Part shown: piece by piece, positions 1 through 6,761 of the stretch
Layout of the letters: each line of letters opens with the position of its first letter
How positions within the stretch are numbered: the stretch's first letter is position 1
DNA from: Pseudomonadota bacterium
GTDB lineage: Bacteria; Pseudomonadota; Alphaproteobacteria; Acetobacterales; Acetobacteraceae
Direction: 5' to 3'
Assembly (NCBI GenBank): GCA_021784255.1
Contig: JAJXSZ010000076.1
Span: 1-10,776, forward strand
DNA: 10,776 nucleotides
Position numbers and translations under genes: made by a program
Notes under the pieces: generated by a model
What the model saw: the letters and a program-made list of their open reading frames with translations, nothing else
Database searches by the model: none
What the model was told of the DNA's origin: nothing

Positions 1-1
1 C

Positions 2-112
2 GTCGTTGCCATGGTCGCGCGCGGCAATCGTGCGGGAACGCAGTTTCACGTCGAGAAAAGCCAGGAGGTCGGCCTGCGTATCCTCGGCAATTTCCTTCGC
101 TGGACGCCATGA
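2..112 (+). CDS. hisH: Imidazole glycerol phosphate synthase glutamine amidotransferase subunit HisH (3' end only)
   Basis: Only the last 36 codons and the TGA stop are inside the window; the gene begins upstream of it. The peptide contains GTQFHVEKSQ followed by GLRILGNFLRW, the typical C-terminus of the class I glutamine amidotransferase HisH. The His and Glu of FHVEKS are the last two members of the Cys-His-Glu triad, which releases ammonia from glutamine and channels it to HisF for imidazole ring closure in histidine synthesis. Most family members have Pro between these two residues (HPE); here it is Val. The stop overlaps the next start as ATGA (109-112), so the two genes are probably translationally coupled. 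The identity is secure from the C-terminal motif and from hisA lying just downstream. Confidence 0.88.
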   Translation, partial: VVAMVARGNRAGTQFHVEKSQEVGLRILGNFLRWTP

Positions 113-687
113 ACGACGCCGACCCGCCGCACCAGGCCACGCACGCGTTCGCGGTTGAGCGCGTCGAAAAGCCCTTATCTGACGACGATCTCGCTTCGCT
201 CTGCGAGGCCGCGGACGCCGCGATCATCGACGGGGGCGGTTTCGGCTGGGTCCAGCCGCCCGGTCGCCAGGCGCTCGAACGCTATTTCAAGGGCGTGCTG
301 CTGGTGCCTGAGCGCGAGCTGTATGTCGCCCGGCTGGACGGCATCATCGTGGGCAGCGCCCAACTCGTCCGGCCGCCTCGCAACAACGAGGCACAGGCCT
401 TCGCCGCCCATCTGATGCATTCCTTCGTTGCTCCCTACGCGCGGCATTTCGGGCTCGCCCGCATGCTGACCCTGCGCGTCGAGGAAGGTGCACGCGCGCT
501 CGGCTACCATGTGCTGAACCTCGACGTGCGCGAGAGCCAGACCGCCGCCATCGCGCTCTACGAACGCCTTGGCTATATCCGCTGGGGCGTGCAGCCTCTC
601 TACGCCCGCGTCGCCGGCAAGACGATCCGGGGTTTCCACTACCACAAGGTGCTCCAGCCCAACGGCCGGATCACCGAAGGCCCATAA
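109..687 (+). CDS. GNAT-family N-acetyltransferase inside the histidine operon
   Basis: A 192-residue protein with a GNAT fold in its second half. The acetyl-CoA pyrophosphate-binding motif R/Q-x-x-G-x-G/A is visible as RHFGLA (R112 to A117), ahead of a helix and then the strand LNLDVRESQ. Next comes AAIALYERLGYIRWG, the usual GNAT motif B with the Tyr commonly seen near the active site. The start at 109 overlaps the hisH stop by four bases and has no clear Shine-Dalgarno sequence, which fits translational coupling. The stop at 685-687 is 20 bases before hisA. From the sequence it transfers an acetyl group from acetyl-CoA to an unknown amine. Its place between hisH and hisA is a recurrent alphaproteobacterial arrangement as I recall it, but no role in histidine synthesis is shown by sequence. 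The substrate is unknown. Confidence 0.85.
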   Translation: MNDADPPHQATHAFAVERVEKPLSDDDLASLCEAADAAIIDGGGFGWVQPPGRQALERYFKGVLLVPERELYVARLDGIIVGSAQLVRPPRNNEAQAFAAHLMHSFVAPYARHFGLARMLTLRVEEGARALGYHVLNLDVRESQTAAIALYERLGYIRWGVQPLYARVAGKTIRGFHYHKVLQPNGRITEGP

Positions 688-707
688 TCCGCGTGGCCAG
701 AAGGTCC

Positions 708-1448
708 ATGCCCCTCACGCTCTACCCCGCGATCGACCTCAAGGAGGGACGCTGCGTGCGCCTGCGCCGTGGCGAGATGGGGCAGGCCACGATCTATGCC
801 GACGACCCGGCCGCCCAGGCCCAGCGCTTCATGGAGGTTGGCTGTCACTGGCTGCACGTCGTCGACCTCGACGGCGCATTCGCCGGCAAATCCGTCAACA
901 CGGTGGCGGTCCGCGCGATCCTCGCTGCTGTTTCGATACCCATCCAACTGGGTGGCGGCATCCGCGACCTGGCCGCGATCGAAGCCTGGCTCGACGCCGG
1001 TATCGCGCGCGTCATCCTCGGCAGCGCCGCGGCGAAGAACCCGACCCTCGTTCGCGACGCCTGCCGCGCGCATCCGGGTCGTATCGCGATCGGCATCGAT
1101 GCCCGCGACGGACATGTCGCGACCGAGGGCTGGGCGGAGACGTCCGCCATGACGGCGCGCGACCTCGCCCGGCGCCTCGAGGATGCCGGCGCCGCGGCGC
1201 TGATCTATACCGATATCGCGCGTGACGGAATGTTACAGGGCCTCAACATCGAACAGACGCTGGAGCTTGCGCGTAGCGTCGTAACCCCTGTCATTGCCTC
1301 GGGCGGCGTCGCGGGAATGGCCGATATCGATGCGCTGCTACCCTATGCCGACACACTCGACGGCGTGATCGTCGGGCGAGCCCTCTATGATGGCCGCCTC
1401 GCCCTCGGCGCAGCTCTCGCCCGCCTCGCCCAGCCGGCGACGCGATAG
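708..1448 (+). CDS. hisA: ProFAR isomerase, 1-(5-phosphoribosyl)-5-[(5-phosphoribosylamino)methylideneamino]imidazole-4-carboxamide isomerase
   Basis: A 246-residue (beta/alpha)8-barrel enzyme that isomerises ProFAR to PRFAR, the step before HisF/HisH in histidine synthesis. The N-terminus LYPAIDLKEGRCVRL carries the catalytic Asp (D10), and AIGIDARDGHVA carries the second catalytic Asp (D131). Phosphate-binding loops are visible as GGGIRDL and ILGSAAAKNP in the first half and ASGGVAG and GVIVGRALYDG in the second, as in all HisA/HisF proteins. I chose the ATG at 708 because it puts AIDL where homologues have it and AGAAGG-like bases (699-704) precede it, though only 3 bases away. An in-frame GTG at 693 would add five residues and is possible. 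Co-directional with hisH and the GNAT gene. hisF does not follow, so the operon ends here or the remaining genes lie elsewhere. Confidence 0.95.
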   Translation: MPLTLYPAIDLKEGRCVRLRRGEMGQATIYADDPAAQAQRFMEVGCHWLHVVDLDGAFAGKSVNTVAVRAILAAVSIPIQLGGGIRDLAAIEAWLDAGIARVILGSAAAKNPTLVRDACRAHPGRIAIGIDARDGHVATEGWAETSAMTARDLARRLEDAGAAALIYTDIARDGMLQGLNIEQTLELARSVVTPVIASGGVAGMADIDALLPYADTLDGVIVGRALYDGRLALGAALARLAQPATR

Positions 1449-1682
1449 GCGCCGAGCGCCGGCTCGCGACGCAATGCCGGGGTAACGCCCGTTCGGCTTC
1501 AGGTCATCGTCGGCCGCGCTCAGGTGGGAGCCGACCCTTTCCGCATATCCTCGTCGCGCGAGGTAGCTTTCTTGCGGCGTGCCGGCAGCATCGACGCGCC
1601 ATCCGCTGTCTCAGCCGTGCCGACCGGAATATGATGCGGGCTCGACCGGCGCTGGACGCCCGCCCACCGGACAGTTGCCGAA
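1449..1682 (+). other. Intergenic region upstream of hmgA, no gene seen
   Basis: Together with the operator/promoter zone this makes a roughly 320-base gap between hisA and hmgA. Just after hisA a short GC-rich stem is possible (CGAGC near 1457 with GCTCG a few bases on), but it has no T-run, so a terminator cannot be claimed. An upstream in-frame extension of hmgA opens at 1631 but does not look like HmgA sequence, and the palindrome at 1683 lies inside it, so it is treated as non-coding leader. Confidence 0.5.
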
Positions 1683-1703
1683 AGTTTCATTTGAAACTAA
1701 AAA
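1675..1703 (+). promoter_or_regulatory. Possible sigma70-type promoter of the hmgA operon
   Basis: TTGCCG (1675-1680) and TAAAAA (1698-1703) are separated by exactly 17 bases. Each matches 4 of 6 positions of the sigma70 -35 and -10 consensus. The local sequence is much more AT-rich than its surroundings. The palindrome at 1683-1698 fills the spacer and touches the -10, a classic repressor position. This is a reading by eye without start-site data. Confidence 0.35.
1683..1698. promoter_or_regulatory. Palindromic putative operator upstream of hmgA
   Basis: AGTTTCATTTGAAACT is a perfect inverted repeat: 7-base arms AGTTTCA and TGAAACT around a central TT. It lies 70 bases before the hmgA start and inside the likely promoter spacer. 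Homogentisate genes in other bacteria are controlled by dedicated repressors, for example IclR-type HmgR in Pseudomonas and MarR-type regulators elsewhere. The size and symmetry fit a dimeric winged-helix regulator, but no regulator gene is in the window, so the binding protein is unknown. Confidence 0.55.
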
Positions 1704-1757
1704 GTCTGTGTTGGGGGCCAGCGACGAGGCGTAGCGTTCTGCGCCAAGCGGATACCC

Positions 1758-1763
1758 GGAGGA
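1758..1763 (+). promoter_or_regulatory. Ribosome binding site that fixes the hmgA start
   Basis: GGAGGA lies 5 bases before the ATG at 1769. It is a near-perfect Shine-Dalgarno sequence and decides this start over the longer open frame from 1631. Confidence 0.8.
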
Positions 1764-1768
1764 AACGC

Positions 1769-3061
1769 ATGGACAATATCACCGCGACCGCCACGCCGCT
1801 GACCGGCTTCGGCAATGAGTTCGCCACCGAAGCGCTCCCTGGCGCGTTGCCGTCCGGGCGCAACTCGCCTCAGCGCCCACCTCTGGGACTCTATGCCGAG
1901 CAGCTTTCCGGAACCCCCTTCACCGTGCCTCGGCGCGAGTCCCGTCGCAGCTGGCTCTACCGCATCCGCCCTTCCGCCGAACATCCGCCCTATCTTCGCC
2001 TCGCCGACCAGGGCCATGTCGGCGGGCCGCTGGCGCCGCCCAATCCCAACCGCCTGCGGTGGAATCCCCCGCCAATCCCAGCCGAGCCAACGGACTTCGT
2101 CGCCGGCCTCGCCACCGTGGCGGCGACCGGCAACGGCCTTACGGAAAGTGGCGTCTCCGTCCACGTCTATGCCGCCAACACGTCGATGGAGCGCATTTTC
2201 TTCGATGCGGACGGCGAGCTGATGATCGTGCCCCAGCTTGGACGTCTCGATATAGCAACGGAAATGGGCCGTCTCGCAATCACACCGGGCAACCTCGTCA
2301 TCATACCCCGGGGCATGCGCTTTCGCATCGCCTTGCCGGACGGCCCCTCGCGCGGCTACGTCTGCGAGAATCATGGTGCCGTCTTCCGCCTGCCCGATCT
2401 GGGCCCGATCGGCGCAAACGGCCTGGCCAACCCGCGTGACTTCCATGCCCCCGCCGCCGCCTACGAGGATCGCGAGGAACCCACCGAGGTCGTGCAGAAA
2501 TATTGCGGTGAGCTGTGGGCCACGACACTCTCCCACTCGCCGCTCGATGTCGTCGCCTGGCATGGCAACCTCACGCCGGTGACCTACGATCTGGCGCGCT
2601 TCAATGCGATCGGCACCGTCTCATACGACCATCCCGATCCGTCGATCTTCACCGTGCTTACCGCTCCCACCGACACGCCCGGGCGCGCCAACGTCGATTT
2701 CGTCATCTTCCCGCCGCGCTGGATGGTGGCGGAGGACACATTCCGTCCGCCCTGGTTCCACCGCAATGTGATGAACGAGTGCATGGGCCTCGTCCACGGC
2801 GCCTATGATGCAAAAGCGGAAGGATTCATCCCCGGCGGCCTCTCGCTGCACGCGATGATGTCGGCCCATGGACCGGATGCCATCACGACGGAACGCGCGA
2901 TGAATGCCCCGTTGGCACCGCACAAGATCGACGGTGCGCTTGCCTTCATGTTCGAGACCGCGAGCACATTACGTCCGACCGTCCGCGCCATGGCGTCTGC
3001 AGCGCTACAGGAAAACTACGATTCCTGCTGGAACGGCATGACCAGGCACTTCCGTTCGTGA
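1769..3061 (+). CDS. hmgA: Homogentisate 1,2-dioxygenase
   Basis: A 430-residue cytoplasmic non-haem Fe(II) dioxygenase that opens the homogentisate ring to 4-maleylacetoacetate in tyrosine/phenylalanine breakdown. The N-terminus carries the family signature GFGNEFATEALPGALP followed by NSPQRPPLGLYAEQLSGTPFT. The iron ligands line up with the known His-Glu-His triad of the human enzyme (H335, E341, H371): H331 and E337 in FHRNVMNE, and H367 in SAHGPD. The length is normal for bacterial HmgA. I chose the ATG at 1769 because GGAGGA at 1758-1763 sits 5 bases upstream and homologues begin just before GFGNEF; the open frame extends back to 1631 but that part is not HmgA-like. The stop overlaps the GTG start of fahA. 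The gene for the pathway's isomerase (maiA) and hpd are not in the window. Confidence 0.97.
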   Translation: MDNITATATPLTGFGNEFATEALPGALPSGRNSPQRPPLGLYAEQLSGTPFTVPRRESRRSWLYRIRPSAEHPPYLRLADQGHVGGPLAPPNPNRLRWNPPPIPAEPTDFVAGLATVAATGNGLTESGVSVHVYAANTSMERIFFDADGELMIVPQLGRLDIATEMGRLAITPGNLVIIPRGMRFRIALPDGPSRGYVCENHGAVFRLPDLGPIGANGLANPRDFHAPAAAYEDREEPTEVVQKYCGELWATTLSHSPLDVVAWHGNLTPVTYDLARFNAIGTVSYDHPDPSIFTVLTAPTDTPGRANVDFVIFPPRWMVAEDTFRPPWFHRNVMNECMGLVHGAYDAKAEGFIPGGLSLHAMMSAHGPDAITTERAMNAPLAPHKIDGALAFMFETASTLRPTVRAMASAALQENYDSCWNGMTRHFRS

Positions 3062-4335
3062 CATCCTGGGTCACATCATCCAACGGCCACCCGGACTTCC
3101 CGCTCGACAACCTGCCGATCGGCATCGTCTCGCCAGCGGGCGGAACGCCGCGCCCGGCCATCGCTATTGGCGAGCAGGTGCTGGATCTGCACGCGGCACT
3201 TGAGGCCGGGCTTCTGACAGGGGCGGCGCGCGACGCGGTCGAAACAACCGGGGCGACGCTGAACACGCTGCTCGCCCGCGGCACGGCGGTCCGCCACGCA
3301 TTACGCCAACAGGTCGTGGCGATCCTGGCGACGGGCTCGACGGCCGAGCGTCTCTCCCATCGCTTGCTGCACGCGGCCGCCGACTGCACGCTGCAACTTC
3401 CGTGTGCCATCGGCGACTACACGGATTTCTATGCCGGCATCCACCACGCGACCCATGTCGGGCGCCTGTTGCGACCCGACAACCCGCTGATGCCGAACTA
3501 CAAATACCTGCCTGTCGCCTATCACGGCCGAGCCAGCACCGTGCGCCCCTCCGGCGCACCGTTGCGACGCCCAAATGGTCAGCGCAAACCTGCTTCCGAC
3601 CCGGTTCCGAGCTTCGGGCCGTCGCGCAATCTCGACTTCGAGCTTGAGCTCGGCATCTGGATCGGCGTCGGCAACGGGATCGGCGAGGCAATCCCGATCG
3701 CGCAGGCTGCCGATCACATCGCGGGCTACTGCCTGCTCAACGATTGGTCGGCCCGCGACATCCAGGGTTGGGAATACCAACCGCTCGGCCCCTTTCTCGC
3801 GAAGAACCTCCTCACCACCGTCTCGCCATGGATCGTCATGCCCGAAGCGCTGACACCATTCCGTGTGCCCGCCATGGCGCGCGACGCCGCGGACCCGCCA
3901 ATCTTCTCCTATCTTGCCGATGCGAGCGATCAGGGTGCTGGTGGCCTCGACCTGGCACTCGAGATCTCTATGCTAACACCTGCCATGCGCGCCCAGTCGC
4001 TACACCCGCACCGCATCGCCAAGAGCAACGCGCGCTTCCTCTTCTGGACGCCAGCGCAGATGGTCGCGCATCATACCAGCAACGGCTGCGCGCTGCGCCC
4101 CGGCGACCTGTTCGGATCCGGTACGATTTCCGGCCCGGACAAAGGACAGGAAGGCTCTCTTCTGGAAATGACGGAGGGAGGGCGCGCGCCAATCGCCCTG
4201 CCAACTGGAGAGACGCGCCGGTTTCTCGAGGACGGCGACACAGTGATCCTCGCGGCCCGTGCTACCAACGGCCGCACGTCGATCGGGTTCGGCCTCTGCG
4301 AGGGCACGGTCCTACCCGCACCGGGAAGTGCCTGA
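3058..4335 (+). CDS. fahA: Fumarylacetoacetase
   Basis: A 425-residue hydrolase for the last step of homogentisate breakdown: fumarylacetoacetate to fumarate and acetoacetate. Signature blocks match mammalian FAH closely: DYTDFYAGIHHATHVG holds the metal-ligand Asp (D123, mouse D126) and the catalytic His (H130, mouse H133). Further blocks are LPVAYHGRAS, the metal-binding Glu pair in FELELG, NDWSARDIQGWEYQPLGPF, and GTISGPDKGQEGSLLEM near the C-terminus. Length is as expected (about 420-430). The GTG start at 3058 overlaps the hmgA stop as GTGA with only a weak Shine-Dalgarno sequence, so translation is probably coupled to hmgA. The TGA stop shares one base with the next start (TGATG, 4333-4337). 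The acetoacetate it makes could feed the two acetoacetate-using enzymes encoded at 7927-9458. Confidence 0.96.
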   Translation: MTSWVTSSNGHPDFPLDNLPIGIVSPAGGTPRPAIAIGEQVLDLHAALEAGLLTGAARDAVETTGATLNTLLARGTAVRHALRQQVVAILATGSTAERLSHRLLHAAADCTLQLPCAIGDYTDFYAGIHHATHVGRLLRPDNPLMPNYKYLPVAYHGRASTVRPSGAPLRRPNGQRKPASDPVPSFGPSRNLDFELELGIWIGVGNGIGEAIPIAQAADHIAGYCLLNDWSARDIQGWEYQPLGPFLAKNLLTTVSPWIVMPEALTPFRVPAMARDAADPPIFSYLADASDQGAGGLDLALEISMLTPAMRAQSLHPHRIAKSNARFLFWTPAQMVAHHTSNGCALRPGDLFGSGTISGPDKGQEGSLLEMTEGGRAPIALPTGETRRFLEDGDTVILAARATNGRTSIGFGLCEGTVLPAPGSA

Positions 4336-4829
4336 TGGCGATCTCGCCCGAAGCGTTCCGCACCGCCATGGCCCGCCTGGGCGCGGCCGTGAACATCGTG
4401 ACCACGGATGGACCGGCCGGCCGCTCCGGCTGCACCGCGTCAGCCGTATGCGGCGTCACCGATCTGCCGCCGACGCTGCTGGTCTGTCTCAACCGCAACA
4501 ACGACAGCAACGTGGCGATCAAGCGGAACGGCGTGCTATGCGTGAACGTGCTCGCTCATCATCATGACACGCTCAGCTCGGTTTTTGCCGGCCTTCTGGG
4601 GCATGATGACGCGGCCCAACGCTTCTCTCACGGGGAATGGGAGCGCCTCGCGACCATGGCCCCGGTCCTCGCGGACGCGGCGGTGGCGTTTGATTGTCGC
4701 GTCGCGCAAGCCACCGAAATTGGCACTCACACCGTATTCTTCGCGGAGATCGAAGCAATCCGCATCGAGCCGGACGCGGCAGTCCTGTTCTGGTTCGACC
4801 GTTCCTATCATCGCCTGCCGGCGGCATAG
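4335..4829 (+). CDS. Flavin reductase, RutF/HpaC family (NAD(P)H:FMN/FAD oxidoreductase)
   Basis: A 164-residue single-domain flavin reductase with a split-barrel FMN-binding fold. Family blocks run in order: FRTAMARLGAAVNIVTTDGP, GCTASAVCGVTDLPPTLLVCLNRN, GVLCVNVL, FDCRVAQATEIGTHTVFFAEI and FWFDRSYHRL. The last two resemble RutF slightly more than HpaC by eye. Such proteins supply reduced flavin to a partner monooxygenase (HpaB, RutA). No such monooxygenase and no rut or hpa genes are in the window, so the partner is unknown and I give no symbol. The start at 4335 shares one base with the fahA stop and has GGGAAG at 4323-4328, 6 bases upstream. A longer frame from 3744 merely reads through fahA out of frame. 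Third gene of the hmgA operon; what it contributes to tyrosine catabolism is unclear. Confidence 0.9.
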   Translation: MAISPEAFRTAMARLGAAVNIVTTDGPAGRSGCTASAVCGVTDLPPTLLVCLNRNNDSNVAIKRNGVLCVNVLAHHHDTLSSVFAGLLGHDDAAQRFSHGEWERLATMAPVLADAAVAFDCRVAQATEIGTHTVFFAEIEAIRIEPDAAVLFWFDRSYHRLPAA

Positions 4830-4848
4830 GCGGTAGCGTTGCGCGGGG

Positions 4849-4886
4849 TGGGGGGCCGGGCCCACGCCGCACGCGGCCGGCCCCCA
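4849..4886. terminator. GC-rich hairpin between convergent flavin reductase and tsf genes
   Basis: TGGGGGGCCGG (4849-4859) pairs with CCGGCCCCCA (4877-4886), a 10-pair stem with one bulged G, in the 78-base gap between two convergent genes. There is no T-run on either side, so it is at best a non-canonical bidirectional terminator. Confidence 0.4.
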
Positions 4887-4907
4887 ACGACCCGGGGACG
4901 CGTCGAC

Positions 4908-5825
4908 TCAGGCCGCTTTGACGCCGGCCGCAGCAGCGACTTCGGCAGCGAAATCGTCGGCCTTCCTCTCGATGCCCTCGCCGAGTTGGAAACGCGCAAA
5001 ACCCTTGACGGCGATCCCGGACTTCTTGGCCACCGCGCGCACGCGGCTCTCGCCGTCATGCACCCACACCTGCTCCAGCAGCACCACTTCCTCGTAGTAT
5101 TTGCGCACCCGCCCTTCGACCATCTTCTCGATGATCGCCTCGGGCTTGCCGGAGGCACGCGCCTGCTCGGAGAGGACCGCCTTCTCTCGCTCGAGCGCTG
5201 CAGGGTCGACATCGGTGATATCGAGCGCGTCGGGCCTCGCGGCCGCGACATGCATGCCCACCTGGCGCCCAAGCTGTTCCAGCGCCGCGAGCTCCCCCTC
5301 GCCCTCGATCGCCGCGAGGACGCCGATCTTGCCGAGGCCAGGCTTCACGGCCGCGTGGACATACGTTGCGACCGCCCCCTTGCCGACGTGAAGCACCCGC
5401 GCGCGGCGAATGTTCATATTCTCGCCGATGGTTGCGACGAGCTGCGTCAGTTCCTCCGCGACGGTGCGACCGGTACCCGGGTAGGGCGCGCCAGCAATGG
5501 CGGCCAAGTCCTCGCCGACCGTGAGCGCCAGCTTGGCGACCTCGCTCACGAAGGCCTGAAACTGCTCGTTGCGCGCGACGAAATCGGTCTCGGCGTTGAC
5601 CTCGACCATCGCCGCCTTGCCAGGCGCCGAAGCGACACCGACCAGCCCCTCGGCCGCGACCCGGCCGCTCTTCTTCGCGGCCGCGGACAGGCCCTTTTTA
5701 CGCAGCCAGTCGATGGCAGCTTCCATGTCGCCGCCGGCCTCGACCAGCGCCTTCTTGCAGTCGCCGAACCCGGCGCCCGTGCGATCCCGGAGATCCTTCA
5801 CCAGGCCCGCGGAAATCTCGACCAT
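4908..5825 (-). CDS. tsf: Translation elongation factor Ts
   Basis: A 305-residue guanine-nucleotide exchange factor for EF-Tu. The N-terminal UBA-like domain is ISAGLVKDLRDRTGAG followed by DCKKALVEAGGDMEAAIDWL. The EF-Tu contact motif NAETDFVARN follows at residues 77-86 (TDF at 80-82), then the core subdomains. The C-terminus keeps the expected GFARFQLGEGIERK block. I chose the ATG at 5825 because AAAGGGAG precedes it (5832-5839, 6 bases away) and homologues start at M-x-E-I; the open frame runs 20 codons further upstream without family similarity. It lies 81 bases downstream of rpsB, the universal order, and is presumably co-transcribed with it. pyrH, frequent next gene in Proteobacteria, is absent: the following gene is convergent. 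Confidence 0.97.
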   Translation of the reverse strand: MVEISAGLVKDLRDRTGAGFGDCKKALVEAGGDMEAAIDWLRKKGLSAAAKKSGRVAAEGLVGVASAPGKAAMVEVNAETDFVARNEQFQAFVSEVAKLALTVGEDLAAIAGAPYPGTGRTVAEELTQLVATIGENMNIRRARVLHVGKGAVATYVHAAVKPGLGKIGVLAAIEGEGELAALEQLGRQVGMHVAAARPDALDITDVDPAALEREKAVLSEQARASGKPEAIIEKMVEGRVRKYYEEVVLLEQVWVHDGESRVRAVAKKSGIAVKGFARFQLGEGIERKADDFAAEVAAAAGVKAA

Positions 5826-5906
5826 TGAACACTCCCTTTCGTGATCCCGGGGAGGCCGCGCAACACGCGCGCCGCCCGGAGCCACTCGGCTATTCAGAAC
5901 AATGAG
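5826..5906 (-). other. rpsB-tsf intergenic spacer
   Basis: 81 bases between rpsB and tsf. On the minus strand a short GC-rich stem (CGCGC and GCGCG around GTGTT, near 5860-5875) is possible before the tsf ribosome binding site. It could lower read-through or stabilise processed ends, but there is no T-run and I do not call it a terminator. Confidence 0.35.
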
Positions 5907-6653
5907 TTAGACCGCTTCACCCACCGGCTCGGCCACGGCACCGATATCCTGCCCCGAGGCCTGCATTTCCGCCGAGATGCCGTCCAGCGCTGCCCCGGCA
6001 ATAAGGTCGCAGTAGAGCGCAATGGCGCGGATCGCGTCGTCGTTGCCGGGGATCGGAAAGGTGATGCCTTTGGGATCGGAGTTGCTGTCGATCACCGCGA
6101 TCACCGGAATACCCAGCTTGTTCGCCTCCTCGACAGCCAGCTTCTCCTTGTTGGTGTCGATAATGAACAGGATGTCCGGCAGCCCACCCATATCCTTGAT
6201 GCCACCCAGCGCCTTCTCCAGCGCATCGCGGTCGCGGGTGATCTCCAGCACTTCCTTCTTGGTCAGGCCCGCCGTCTCGCCCGCCAATAGCTCCTCGGTC
6301 TGACGCAGGCGCTTGATGCTGCCCGTGATCGTCTTCCAGTTCGTGAGCGTGCCACCAAGCCAGCGATGGTTGACGTAGTACTGGCCGCACCGCCGCGCCG
6401 CGTCCGCCACCAGGTCGGCCGCCGCGCGCTTGGTGCCGACGAACAGCACGCGGCCACCGTTGGCGACGATGCCCCGCACCTCACGCAATGCACGCTCGAA
6501 CATCGGCTGTGTCTGCTGCAGGTCGATAATGTGGACCTGGTTGCGCACGCCGTAGAGATAGGGCGCCATCCGCGGATTCCAGCGGCGCGTATGGTGACCG
6601 AAATGCACGCCCGCTTCGAGCAGCTGGCGCAGGGAAACCTCGGGCATTGCCAT
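5907..6653 (-). CDS. rpsB: 30S ribosomal protein S2 (uS2)
   Basis: A 248-residue small-subunit ribosomal protein, the last to join the 30S and required for S1 binding. Characteristic blocks are LLEAGVHFGHHTRRWNPRMAPYLYG, VHIIDLQQT, RVLFVGTKRAA, YVNHRWLGGTLTNWKTI, GLPDILFIIDTNKE, EANKLGIPVIAVIDSNSDP and IPGNDDAIRAI, in the family order. I chose ATG 6653: AGGAAAGG lies about 8 bases upstream and gives MAMPEVSLRQLLEAG, as in relatives. The frame stays open to 6707 and an internal ATG at 6647 is the only close alternative. In many bacteria S2 represses its own operon through the rpsB leader; the leader here contains a palindrome at 6746-6761. tsf follows on the same strand. Confidence 0.97.
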   Translation of the reverse strand: MAMPEVSLRQLLEAGVHFGHHTRRWNPRMAPYLYGVRNQVHIIDLQQTQPMFERALREVRGIVANGGRVLFVGTKRAAADLVADAARRCGQYYVNHRWLGGTLTNWKTITGSIKRLRQTEELLAGETAGLTKKEVLEITRDRDALEKALGGIKDMGGLPDILFIIDTNKEKLAVEEANKLGIPVIAVIDSNSDPKGITFPIPGNDDAIRAIALYCDLIAGAALDGISAEMQASGQDIGAVAEPVGEAV

Positions 6654-6745
6654 GTGAATGGCCTTTCCTGTCAGCCGGTTGGGCCTCCGCGAGGCGTCGA
6701 GCGGCACCGGCTGCCTCTCAGGATGAGTGCCTCGCGTGTGAAGTC

Positions 6746-6761
6746 CGGGCGATCGCCCGGC
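6746..6761 (-). repeat. Perfect 16-base palindrome in the rpsB leader
   Basis: CCGGGCGATCGCCCGG is fully self-complementary and lies about 93 bases before the rpsB start. In RNA it forms a 6-pair GC stem with a GATC loop. It may be part of the autoregulatory leader of the rpsB-tsf operon or simply a protein-binding site. Weak promoter-like hexamers (TTGCGC and CATACC on the minus strand, spacing 16) sit just upstream at 6769-6796, which would place the palindrome at the start of the transcript. Confidence 0.4.

Noticed and set aside
1631..1768. N-terminal extension of the hmgA frame
   Set aside because: No family similarity and no ribosome binding site, it contains the promoter-like palindrome, and the ATG at 1769 has an excellent Shine-Dalgarno sequence.
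3744..4334. Long upstream extension of the flavin reductase frame
   Set aside because: It lies fully inside fahA in another frame and is Arg/Pro-rich shadow sequence; the reductase starts at 4335.
4839..5828. 329-codon plus-strand open frame opposite tsf
   Set aside because: Antisense shadow of tsf. The minus-strand protein has clear EF-Ts motifs; this one has none.
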